DNA from: Candidatus Geohydrothermomicrobium daggyaiense
GTDB lineage: Bacteria > Actinomycetota > Geothermincolia > Fen-727 > JACVIW01
Direction of reading: 5' to 3'
Assembly (NCBI GenBank): GCA_015711695.1
Contig: JACVIW010000135.1
Span: 1-6,583 of the forward strand
DNA length: 6,583 bases
The position numbers and the translations under genes are program-made. The notes under the pieces are model-generated. The model was given only the letters and a program-made list of their open reading frames with translations, was not told the DNA's origin and ran no database searches. Positions 1-5,567 of the stretch are shown here, piece by piece. The first letter of the stretch is position 1, and each line of letters begins with the position of its first letter.

Positions 1-1
1 G

Positions 2-79
2 ACGGGGGAAAGACTCTCTTTCGAGATCAGCGTTTGCCTGCCCTTCGGTCACGTTCTTATGGTGGCGGAAAAGAAATAG
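2..79 (+). CDS. Possible 3' end of an upstream gene (partial)
   Basis: The frame beginning at position 2 is open from the window edge to a TAG at 77-79. It reads as a plausible protein C-terminus: an alternating hydrophobic beta-strand-like stretch (F-E-I-S-V-C-L-P-F-G-H-V-L-M-V-A) ending in E-K-K. Only 25 residues are visible, so no family can be named. A second frame, from position 1, stays open to a TGA at 172-174, but its peptide is rich in R, S and G and looks less protein-like. The + strand direction matches all downstream genes. Choosing between the two frames, or neither, needs the sequence to the left. Confidence 0.27.
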   Translation, partial: TGERLSFEISVCLPFGHVLMVAEKK

Positions 80-163
80 AATCTTGGTTTGAGAATGCAA
101 AAATATGTTTTCGCACGATAAATGGAACGCAGGTTCGCTTCTCCATTTCTCGGGCTGGAGTGA

Positions 164-192
164 TTGACAGTTGAGCCGATTGGTTCTAACGT
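164..192 (+). promoter_or_regulatory. Putative sigma70-type promoter for the SEC-C protein gene
   Basis: A perfect -35 hexamer TTGACA lies at 164-169. It is followed by a 17-bp spacer and a -10-like TAACGT at 187-192, which keeps the three most important positions (T, A and final T). The expected start of transcription is near 199, giving an untranslated leader of about 47 bases before the GTG at 246. The -10 is weak, and a second possible -10 (TAAGAT, 192-197) would need a 22-bp spacer. This rests on consensus matching only. Confidence 0.42.
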
Positions 193-230
193 AAGATTTG
201 AAATAGTCAGAGCACGAGTAATAAAGTTAA

Positions 231-236
231 AAAGGT
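231..236 (+). promoter_or_regulatory. Ribosome binding site supporting the GTG start at 246
   Basis: AAAGGT lies 9 bases before the GTG. It is a modest Shine-Dalgarno match, but it is the only purine-rich candidate near the beginning of the open frame and supports GTG (not a later TTG at 273) as the start. Confidence 0.45.
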
Positions 237-245
237 AATTAATAA

Positions 246-3068
246 GTGGAAGAACGTGGAGAAGAGTCGCGTTTGAGGCGACTAATTGAAGAGTATCAAA
301 GCGGGACAATAACGCTTGAGGATATCCTTAAAGGAGTAAGACACACAGCTGTCGATTCCGTGGGTCCGTCGGTGATGCTTTCACTCTATACCATGGAAGA
401 ATGTCTTGCCGGGCGGATTTCCGCAGACAAAGCGCTGGAGATAGTGCAAACGCAAGCAGACCTTCATCCAGTTCTTCCTTCCCCCTTTCTGGTTTGCGCA
501 TTTATCCACGAAAGTCTTGGCTCGGAAATGGATACTTGCGGATATTTTGCTCTTGCCATGGAAAAGGAGCGACTTTTTTATGATGAAGACGCGGTTTTCT
601 CAATGCTTCTTGATTGCGGTCGTTTCGAAAAGCATCTGAGAAGGCTTCAGTCAGATTCACTCATGCGAACAGCCCGCCCCTACATCGGGAAAGCGGACCC
701 GTTCCTTGTAAAACACTTTTTATTGAATGACATTTGCTCGTATGAGAGAGGTTTTGCGGAACCAAGCGAACTGCGATATCTATTGAATTACTGTGGTGAA
801 GTAGACGCCGTTATCTCCAACTTTTTTTCGGATGTTTTAAGACTATCTTCTGTTCCCTCTTTTACGGCGTTGTCTTTAATGAGGCTAATAGGACATGTAA
901 AGCCCTTGGCCTCTTTAGATGCACTTGTCGAATCATTTTCGAGCGCCTCTCCTGAGGTCTTGAATGAAGCCGTGATAACACTTGCTAAGGTTGGGTCGCG
1001 ATACCCCGATGCTGTCTCTGAAAGAATGCAGGCGATAATCAAGAACAGAGAGCGATTTGATGAGCATTTGCCCGCCACGGAGGTCCTTGGGTATTTATGG
1101 AAATATGGGAATAACCTTGAGTTTCTCATCACGCAACTCGAGGCCTTGAATCCCGCAGAGACCCATTTCGAGTACAAATTCTGCTCCATAGCTCTTCCCC
1201 TTCTCGAGACGGGGGATAAAGTTGCGATTGATGCTGTTCAAAGTAAGTTGTGGAAGGACCGGAAGTATTTCGATGATCAGATCAGAAGCGAAATAGAGCA
1301 GACTATAAGGCTGAGCACTGATTCCCCCGGGGAAAACCGGCTTGAGAAAATACTCAAGGAGGATATCTATGAACTTTGTTGTGAACCGATAGACTCTTAT
1401 ACGGAGGAGTTTCGCATCACGAATACGTTTATCCGTGAGGTGATGCTTGTCGAAGAGGAGGAGATTGAGCTTGATAATGCAGGTTTCTTAAGACTTTTTA
1501 TCTCCACCGACCCCGAAAAGCCTTGCTTCTGCAGGAGCGGAATTCCCGCAAAAGAGTGCTGCCTGAATGAGTTTCTGGTTTTATTCAGGGAAATAATCTC
1601 CGATTACAGGCTAATTGCATACGCAGGCTTCCCTGAGAAATTGCTGAAGATTTTTCAAGACATTGAGGAGTTCCTCTTTAGCGGCTTGATGAGGAAAGAT
1701 GGGATCGCCGGCATTCACGAGTTCTGGGCGCCTGTGATTCGCCTGGGCATGCTGGATTCCGCGCTTCAATCGCTGGAGTACCCATATGCAGACATGCTTT
1801 TTGACTGGCTTATGTTCGGTAAAAGGTTTAAGCCAGGTAACATGACAGCGGCGAAGGTTTATCAGCGCTCCGCCGGTGTCACTATCAAGCCAGGCGAACA
1901 GAAAATTTTACGTTCGCTGGTTGATACTCACAGGTTTTCGTGTTTCGAGGTTCAGAGAATCGAACCGCCGGACAGGGTTAAGCTGAGAGATATTTTCAGT
2001 GGTGAGAGTTTTGAGGTTAAAGATCCCTGGATGGCTGAGTCTCTTGTGCTATGGGACGTTGTAGCGACGAGCATAGCGTTTACCGGCAGTGTTTGGGTAA
2101 GCCTTCCCCGCTACATTTATATTCCGAGGTCTCAACTGGAGCGGGTGGAGAAGTACATTCGCCGCAAGATAAGAGAAGCGAGTTCTTGCGGGGAGACAGT
2201 CGATATTAACGCATTTCTTGACGCAAACAGCCATAGGATTGTCCATTATATATGGCAGCTTTGCTCAAGGTATCCCGAAACCACGCTCGTCACAGCGGAA
2301 GGCGAGGAGATCACGGGTTGTGCAGCTGTTTACGGAATTATTGACCGTGACGGGCTCATGTCTGTTCTCGAATCCGATCCGATGATAGAAATAGCTAGAG
2401 CCAGGGCTGTTCCTGGTCGGCAGGTGGTTTACGTCTGGTTTCGCGACGATAGAGTGGAGAAAAGCAAAAGCGCCATCAGCGCTTGCCGACCTGCGGAAAA
2501 GAGGAGCACTTATCCGATAGTTGATGAGTGTACGGTGAGAAGCGTGAATCTTGAAGCGGTGGATTCTAATGGGAGGGCGCGCAAACTATTGGGGATAATA
2601 AAGGCAAGAGACAGCAGACTGATTTTCCAGACCGCCTCGATCACGGACTTGCAAATCGGAAAGCACCTCTTAAACGAAATGTGCGTGGGTTTGATTTCGC
2701 ATAAAATTGATATCATACAGGACCAGACTTCACTTCTCAGGAAGAGTGAAAACGCGAAGCAAGAGTCAGGCATAAACATTGTTTCCAGATTGGGAAGCAG
2801 CTTTTTGCTAAATGAAAATGTAATCGTCAAGCCTGTTGCGGACTACAATGAGGATTTCTTTTCGAAATGGTTAGAAGAGCCATGTTCAAGGTTGGGTGGA
2901 AGGACACCAAAGGAAGCTTCCCGCACAAAGAAAGGAAGAGCGAAAGTTAATAGAATCCTAAAGGATTTTGAAAATGCGATAGAGAAGGATGGGCGGCGGG
3001 GCAGGCCCGTTTTCAGACTTGATTTTCTCAGGAGAAAGCTGGGCATTTCCTCGAGTTTAGATATTTAA
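246..3068 (+). CDS. Large SEC-C zinc-motif protein with Xre/MbcA/ParS antitoxin-like C-terminus
   Basis: This gene encodes a 940-residue protein with no signal peptide or membrane segment, so it is probably cytoplasmic. Residues about 1-420 look almost wholly helical, perhaps HEAT/TPR-like. C427-F-C429, then S431-G432, then C438-C439 reproduces the SEC-C metal-binding pattern C-x-C-x8-C-C, known from the SecA C-terminus (zinc, SecB contact) and from many unrelated proteins. An acidic/aromatic D-W-L segment (520-522) precedes a beta-rich region (about 564-650) with F-E-V and D-I-F-S-G-E-x-F-E-V (582-591). Residues 875-912 (W-L-x-x-P...G-G-R-T-P-K-E-A...K-G...V) resemble the toxin-binding domain of Xre/MbcA/ParS antitoxins. 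A basic tail with R-G-R-P (918-921) and L-R-R-K-L-G-I follows. From memory, SEC-C proteins with this middle and C-terminal arrangement are widespread, but their role is uncharacterised. It stands alone, 463 bp from the next gene. The start is GTG with an RBS at 231-236. Coding status is very secure; function is unknown. Confidence 0.85.
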   Translation: MEERGEESRLRRLIEEYQSGTITLEDILKGVRHTAVDSVGPSVMLSLYTMEECLAGRISADKALEIVQTQADLHPVLPSPFLVCAFIHESLGSEMDTCGYFALAMEKERLFYDEDAVFSMLLDCGRFEKHLRRLQSDSLMRTARPYIGKADPFLVKHFLLNDICSYERGFAEPSELRYLLNYCGEVDAVISNFFSDVLRLSSVPSFTALSLMRLIGHVKPLASLDALVESFSSASPEVLNEAVITLAKVGSRYPDAVSERMQAIIKNRERFDEHLPATEVLGYLWKYGNNLEFLITQLEALNPAETHFEYKFCSIALPLLETGDKVAIDAVQSKLWKDRKYFDDQIRSEIEQTIRLSTDSPGENRLEKILKEDIYELCCEPIDSYTEEFRITNTFIREVMLVEEEEIELDNAGFLRLFISTDPEKPCFCRSGIPAKECCLNEFLVLFREIISDYRLIAYAGFPEKLLKIFQDIEEFLFSGLMRKDGIAGIHEFWAPVIRLGMLDSALQSLEYPYADMLFDWLMFGKRFKPGNMTAAKVYQRSAGVTIKPGEQKILRSLVDTHRFSCFEVQRIEPPDRVKLRDIFSGESFEVKDPWMAESLVLWDVVATSIAFTGSVWVSLPRYIYIPRSQLERVEKYIRRKIREASSCGETVDINAFLDANSHRIVHYIWQLCSRYPETTLVTAEGEEITGCAAVYGIIDRDGLMSVLESDPMIEIARARAVPGRQVVYVWFRDDRVEKSKSAISACRPAEKRSTYPIVDECTVRSVNLEAVDSNGRARKLLGIIKARDSRLIFQTASITDLQIGKHLLNEMCVGLISHKIDIIQDQTSLLRKSENAKQESGINIVSRLGSSFLLNENVIVKPVADYNEDFFSKWLEEPCSRLGGRTPKEASRTKKGRAKVNRILKDFENAIEKDGRRGRPVFRLDFLRRKLGISSSLDI

Positions 3069-3073
3069 GAGAT

Positions 3074-3138
3074 ACGTTCATCAGTGTCGATAATCATGTT
3101 TCCTGCACAATAAGAGCATGCTACTCTTCTGTGAACGT
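3074..3138. repeat. Nested inverted repeat just downstream of the SEC-C gene
   Basis: ACGTTCA (3074-3080) is the exact reverse complement of TGAACGT (3132-3138). Inside it, AAGAG (3112-3116) pairs with CTCTT (3124-3128) across a 7-base loop. The structure starts 5 bases after the stop codon, so it could act as a 3'-end processing or stability element. The arms are short and 7-bp matches at this distance can occur by chance. No T-run follows. Confidence 0.25.
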
Positions 3139-3230
3139 TTCTTCTGCGCCTTAAGGGGAATTATTTTTAGATTGCCTTACAACCAATGGAGATTCTGCCC
3201 ATCATTTTAGAAAACTAACACTGTGGGTGG

Positions 3231-3253
3231 CTGGAAAATTTCGCTTTTTCCAG
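3231..3253. repeat. 8-bp perfect hairpin
   Basis: CTGGAAAA (3231-3238) and TTTTCCAG (3246-3253) are perfect reverse complements around a 7-base loop (TTTCGCT). This is the first element of the inverted-repeat cluster upstream of the flavin oxidoreductase gene. It is followed by AAAGCTT, not a T-run, so it is not an intrinsic terminator on the + strand. Confidence 0.55.
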
Positions 3254-3314
3254 AAAGCTTCTTGCCGCTGAGGTTTTTCTCGCGGCAATAATTTGTAGGG
3301 CTGGGCGAAATTTT
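3235..3314. repeat. 10-bp inverted repeat enclosing the GC-rich hairpin
   Basis: AAAATTTCGC (3235-3244) is the exact reverse complement of GCGAAATTTT (3305-3314). The left arm overlaps the left arm of the 3231-3253 hairpin, so the two pairings exclude each other. The right arm can alternatively pair over 8 bp with AAAATTTC at 3338-3345. This resembles the alternative-folding layout of leader RNAs, but the low-complexity AAAATTTC core makes chance a real possibility. Confidence 0.4.
3262..3288. repeat. GC-rich hairpin TTGCCGC / GCGGCAA
   Basis: TTGCCGC (3262-3268) pairs perfectly with GCGGCAA (3282-3288). After a single bulged T, GAG (3270-3272) pairs with CTC (3279-3281), closing a loop of GTTTTT. 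This is the strongest stem in the window, about 10 base pairs. TAATTTG follows it, which is a poor terminator tail. It is probably an RNA structural element; its role is unknown. Confidence 0.55.
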
Positions 3315-3333
3315 ACGCTTAACACCCGTGCAG

Positions 3334-3342
3334 TGATAAAAT
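3334..3342 (+). promoter_or_regulatory. Possible extended -10 promoter for the flavin oxidoreductase gene
   Basis: TG at 3334-3335, one base, then TAAAAT at 3337-3342 matches an extended -10 element (TGnTATAAT) at all but one position. No acceptable -35 hexamer lies 16-18 bp upstream. If used, transcription would begin near 3349, leaving a leader of about 180 bases and placing most of the inverted-repeat cluster upstream of the transcript. Confidence 0.25.
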
Positions 3343-3509
3343 TTCAATGTGCCCGATGGTAGTTGTGGGAGTGTACTGTCCGTGGGGGTTCTCAAAGTGA
3401 TGGTTCATAAAAGTGGCGCAAAAGCAAAAGGCTACGTGAAACCATGCGTAAAAAGCGATTTTTAAATCCATCCGGGCGCGGTGATATTTTCTTCTGGGTT
3501 TTGGCTTTA

Positions 3510-3530
3510 GAGGAAGGAAGGGAAGGAGAG
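3510..3530 (+). promoter_or_regulatory. Purine-rich ribosome binding region
   Basis: An unbroken run of 21 purines ends directly before CATG. It contains three GGAA units, a GGGAAGG and a final AAGGAG (3523-3528). The last AAGGAG is only 3 bases from the ATG at 3532, while the AGGAAGG and GGGAAGG cores upstream have more usual spacing. Several overlapping Shine-Dalgarno registers are therefore available, which supports the ATG at 3532 as the start. Confidence 0.7.
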
Positions 3531-3531
3531 C

Positions 3532-4584
3532 ATGAAGACGAGAATCACGGAACTTTTTGGCATTGAACATCCAATTATAATGTCGGGCATGAGCTGGATC
3601 AGCGTGCCAAAAATGGTTGCTGCTGTTTCCAACGCGGGTGGACTGGGCATTCTGGCGACTGGCGTGCTTGACGAAAACCAGACGCGGGCCGCGGTAAGGG
3701 AAGTAAGAGAGCTTACCGACAAGCCGTTCGGAGCAAACGTTTCCCTGCTTTTTCCAGGGGCTGCCGAAAACGCGAGGGTTCTTCTTGAGGAAAAGGTTCC
3801 CGTTATTAATTTCGCCCTTGGCAAAGGGGACTGGATAGTGAAAGCGGCAGGTGAATACGGGGGGAAAGTTATCGCCACGGTGACGAATATAAGGCATGCG
3901 AAGCGCGCTCAGGATTACGGCTGCCACGCGGTCATCGCTACGGGTAACGAAGCAGCTGCTCACGGGGAGCCACCAACTACTTTTGTTCTCGTGCCTCATC
4001 TTGCCTCACAGCTTGATATACCTGTTATTGCTGCGGGTGGAGTAGGGGATGGAAGAGGCCTTGCAGCTGCGCTTGCGCTAGGGGCTGAGGGTGTCGCGAT
4101 GGGAACGAGAATGATGACCACAAAAGAAAGTCCACTGCACGAAAACTACAAGAAGCTTTCTCTGGAAAAAGATATATATGACACTCTTTACTCCAAGAGG
4201 TTTGACGGTCTGTGGTGTCGGGTGCTCGACACTCAGGGCGCGAGAAAAGCGAGAAAAAGAGGTTTGAACCCTATACAGATGTTAAAGGCTATACCCAACT
4301 CACGGTTCATAGCAAAGCAGTTAAAACTGCCGTTTATCAAACTTTTTTTCGGTGTCCTGGCGTCCGGCTGGGAAAACGCAAAGCAGCTTGCTTACATGGC
4401 TAACGCTTTCAAACTTATAAGAATCGCAACCGAAGACGGGGATGTTACGGAAGGCGTTCTTCCAGTCGGGCAGGTTACCGGACTCCTTCACGATATACCA
4501 ACAGTTCAAGAGGTGATCGAGCGCACGGTCAGGGAAGCAGAGGAGATTATTCGGAACCTTAACACCAAAATTAATACCGGTTAA
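3532..4584 (+). CDS. Nitronate monooxygenase / 2-nitropropane dioxygenase-family flavoprotein
   Basis: This gene encodes a 350-residue TIM-barrel FMN protein, a normal length for the family that includes nitronate monooxygenase and the enoyl-ACP reductase FabK. The N-terminal P-I-I-M-S-G-M (14-20) corresponds to the usual P-I-x-x-x-x-M flavin site, and N-A-G-G-L-G-I-L (34-41) is the typical second motif. G-N-E-A-A-A-H-G-E (138-146) supplies the conserved histidine H144, the position of the catalytic base in characterised nitronate monooxygenases; the usual G-G before it is A-A here. A-A-G-G-V-G-D-G-R (167-175) and G-V-A-M-G-T-R (187-193) form the phosphate-binding end. The C-terminal G-L-L-H-D-I-P-T-V-Q-E-V-I-E-R segment is typical of the YrpB/NMO group. 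Such enzymes oxidise alkyl nitronates with O2, but many members, especially in anaerobes, have unknown substrates. It is probably cytoplasmic. The start is ATG behind a strong purine-rich RBS. The family is secure; the substrate is not. Confidence 0.9.
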   Translation: MKTRITELFGIEHPIIMSGMSWISVPKMVAAVSNAGGLGILATGVLDENQTRAAVREVRELTDKPFGANVSLLFPGAAENARVLLEEKVPVINFALGKGDWIVKAAGEYGGKVIATVTNIRHAKRAQDYGCHAVIATGNEAAAHGEPPTTFVLVPHLASQLDIPVIAAGGVGDGRGLAAALALGAEGVAMGTRMMTTKESPLHENYKKLSLEKDIYDTLYSKRFDGLWCRVLDTQGARKARKRGLNPIQMLKAIPNSRFIAKQLKLPFIKLFFGVLASGWENAKQLAYMANAFKLIRIATEDGDVTEGVLPVGQVTGLLHDIPTVQEVIERTVREAEEIIRNLNTKINTG

Positions 4585-4635
4585 ACGGCATGCAGAAGAA
4601 ATACGATCGTTGACGCTGGGTCTTACTTATCAATG

Positions 4636-4645
4636 ATGCATGCAT
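4636..4645. repeat. Perfect 10-bp palindrome ATGCATGCAT
   Basis: The sequence is its own reverse complement. It lies 15 bases upstream of a TATAAA hexamer and about 80 bases before the DraG-like start, a position where a dimeric regulator could bind. It is also low-complexity (a GCAT repeat), so it may have no function. Confidence 0.3.
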
Positions 4646-4660
4646 GAGTAGTATCATGTT

Positions 4661-4666
4661 TATAAA
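4661..4666 (+). promoter_or_regulatory. Possible -10 element for the DraG-like gene
   Basis: TATAAA matches the -10 consensus at five of six positions and would give a start near 4673 and a leader of about 50 bases. No good -35 hexamer lies 16-18 bp upstream; the palindrome occupies that position. TTGACG at 4610-4615 pairs better with AATGAT at 4632-4637 (16-bp spacer). Confidence 0.2.
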
Positions 4667-4710
4667 GAATTGCCGCTCCGATTTGATGTTAATATTTGGT
4701 TCCTGTCTTT

Positions 4711-4717
4711 GGAGGTG
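4711..4717 (+). promoter_or_regulatory. Strong ribosome binding site that sets the DraG-like start
   Basis: GGAGGTG is a near-perfect Shine-Dalgarno sequence 6 bases before the GTG at 4724 (8 bases from the GGAGG core). The open frame extends upstream to a TTG at 4670, and another in-frame GTG at 4715 lies inside the Shine-Dalgarno itself. The site therefore argues for 4724 and removes 18 spurious N-terminal residues. Confidence 0.8.
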
Positions 4718-4723
4718 TGCCTG

Positions 4724-5497
4724 GTGCTCGGGGCAAGCGCTGGGGACATTATAGGGTCAGTTTATGAACGGAACAACATCAAAACGACCGATTTCCCCCT
4801 GTTTTCTTCCGAGTCCTCGTTCACAGACGATACTGTTCTTACCGTTGCGGTTGCGGAGGTTCTTCTAAGAGGAGGGGATTACCAGGAAACTTTTCAACGT
4901 TACTTCAGGATGTATCCTGGCGCGGGCTACGGCTCGATGTTCTACATCTGGGCAAGGTCCGGGAGCGTCAAGCCATATAACAGTTTCGGAAATGGCTCCG
5001 CGATGAGGGTATCTCCGGTGGGTTGGGCTTTCGATGATCTCGATGCGGTTTTGGAAGAAGCGCGAAGAAGTGCGGCAGTCACTCATAATCATCCAGAGGG
5101 GGTGAAAGGAGCTCAAGCGACCGCGGGCGCAATATTTCTTGCAAGAAATGGAAGCGGAAAAGAAGAAATAAAAAGTTTTATAGAGAGTTATTTTCACTAC
5201 TATCTGGATGAGCCGATAAGCGAGATCAGAAAGCATTATTCGTTTGACGCAACATGTCAGGGAAGCGTCCCTCAGGCGCTAAGGGCATTTTATGAGTCTG
5301 TCGATTTTGAGGATGCCATTAGAAAAGCTATATCGATTGGCGGCGACAGCGATACCATAGCGTGTATTACCGGGGGAATAGCCCACGCTTACTACGGCCC
5401 AATTCCAGAAATTATTAAAAAGGAATGCTTCTCAAGACTTGATAAAAATCTTAAGGCAATAACGATCGAGTTCATGAATAGGTTCTCGGTTCCTTAA
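4724..5497 (+). CDS. ADP-ribosylglycohydrolase, DraG family
   Basis: This gene encodes a 257-residue hydrolase of the DraG/ARH fold, which removes ADP-ribose from modified proteins or related ADP-ribosyl adducts using two Mg2+/Mn2+ ions. From the GTG start the protein opens M-L-G-A-S-A-G-D-I-I-G-S, the standard N-terminus. F-T-D-D-T (33-37) gives the first metal-ligand cluster (T34, D35, D36). G-N-G-S-A-M-R (89-95) and T-H-N-H-P-E-G (120-126) line the ADP-ribose site. G-G-D-S-D-T (206-211) gives the second metal cluster (D208, D210, T211). All key residues are present, so it should be active. The classical DraG reactivates nitrogenase reductase, but no DraT or nif gene is nearby, and most relatives of this short, compact type have unknown substrates. 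It is cytoplasmic. It lies 139 bp after the flavoprotein gene and 70 bp before the hydrolase gene, possibly co-transcribed. Confidence 0.92.
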   Translation: MLGASAGDIIGSVYERNNIKTTDFPLFSSESSFTDDTVLTVAVAEVLLRGGDYQETFQRYFRMYPGAGYGSMFYIWARSGSVKPYNSFGNGSAMRVSPVGWAFDDLDAVLEEARRSAAVTHNHPEGVKGAQATAGAIFLARNGSGKEEIKSFIESYFHYYLDEPISEIRKHYSFDATCQGSVPQALRAFYESVDFEDAIRKAISIGGDSDTIACITGGIAHAYYGPIPEIIKKECFSRLDKNLKAITIEFMNRFSVP

Positions 5498-5509
5498 GCG
5501 TTCTTATTT

Positions 5510-5525
5510 GAATCTTGCACGATTC
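5510..5525. repeat. Weak 5-bp hairpin after the DraG-like gene
   Basis: GAATC (5510-5514) and GATTC (5521-5525) are reverse complements around a 6-base loop. The stem is short and no T-run follows, so it is unlikely to stop transcription before the next gene. Confidence 0.2.
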
Positions 5526-5567
5526 GCGGTTATCTCATTTACGTTCGAAAGAAAAAATGGGTGTTAT

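Larger units (their letters stand above)
80..245. other. Leader region before the SEC-C gene
   Basis: No convincing gene lies here. The stretch is AT-rich and holds a promoter-like sequence (164-192). It also has a weak imperfect hairpin at 96-115 (TGC/GCA and AAAA/TTTT arms separated by one mismatch, loop TATG). The hairpin has no T-run behind it, so it is not a good terminator for an upstream gene. A long antisense open frame (49-309) crosses into the next gene, but its product resembles no family and is treated as a shadow. Confidence 0.5.
3069..3531. other. 463-bp intergenic region without a convincing gene
   Basis: No frame on either strand gives a recognisable product with a ribosome binding site. 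The stretch holds a weak nested inverted repeat just after the SEC-C gene (3074-3138), a CCTTAAGG palindrome (3149-3156), the inverted-repeat cluster at 3231-3345, a possible extended -10 promoter (3334-3342), and a purine-rich ribosome binding region (3510-3530). No hairpin is followed by a T-run, so I see no classical intrinsic terminator. A 50-codon antisense frame at 3319-3471 has no Shine-Dalgarno sequence. The gap is long for DNA of this density and could hold a structured leader or a small RNA, but the sequence alone does not prove either. Confidence 0.6.
4585..4723. other. Short intergenic region with palindrome and weak promoter elements
   Basis: These 139 bases between the flavoprotein and DraG-like genes contain no gene. 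They hold a TTGACG -35-like hexamer (4610-4615), the 10-bp palindrome ATGCATGCAT (4636-4645), a TATAAA -10-like hexamer (4661-4666), and the GGAGGTG ribosome binding site. No terminator hairpin is seen after the TAA at 4582-4584, so read-through from the upstream gene is possible. Confidence 0.5.

Noticed and set aside
49..309. An 86-codon antisense open frame across the leader and the start of the SEC-C gene
   Set aside because: It has no family resemblance, and it overlaps the promoter, RBS and first codons of a secure gene.
3262..3288. The GC-rich hairpin as an intrinsic terminator
   Set aside because: The stem is strong, but the bases after it (TAATTTG) are not a T-run. On the other strand the sequence after the stem (GAAGCTT) is not one either.
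3231..3345. The inverted-repeat cluster as an integron attC site, transposon end or CRISPR remnant
   Set aside because: There is no attC core pair (GTTRRRY/RYYYAAC) in the right arrangement, no target-site duplication or transposase gene, and no regularly spaced direct repeats.
3418..3430. Direct repeat GCAAAA-GCAAAA
   Set aside because: Two copies of a six-base A-rich unit are expected by chance and have no associated feature.
3507..3878. A 123-codon antisense open frame within the flavoprotein gene
   Set aside because: It lies almost entirely inside a secure gene, and its low-complexity product (A, S, P, F) is typical of a shadow frame.
3319..3999. A 226-codon antisense open frame overlapping the start of the flavoprotein gene and the intergenic region
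   Set aside because: Most of it lies opposite a well-recognised gene. The product is rich in H, R, P, F and S with no family resemblance, and there is no Shine-Dalgarno before its ATG or before the shorter 50-codon start at 3471.
4865..5236. A 123-codon antisense open frame within the DraG-like gene
   Set aside because: It is a shadow of a gene with intact catalytic motifs; its product shows no recognisable family.
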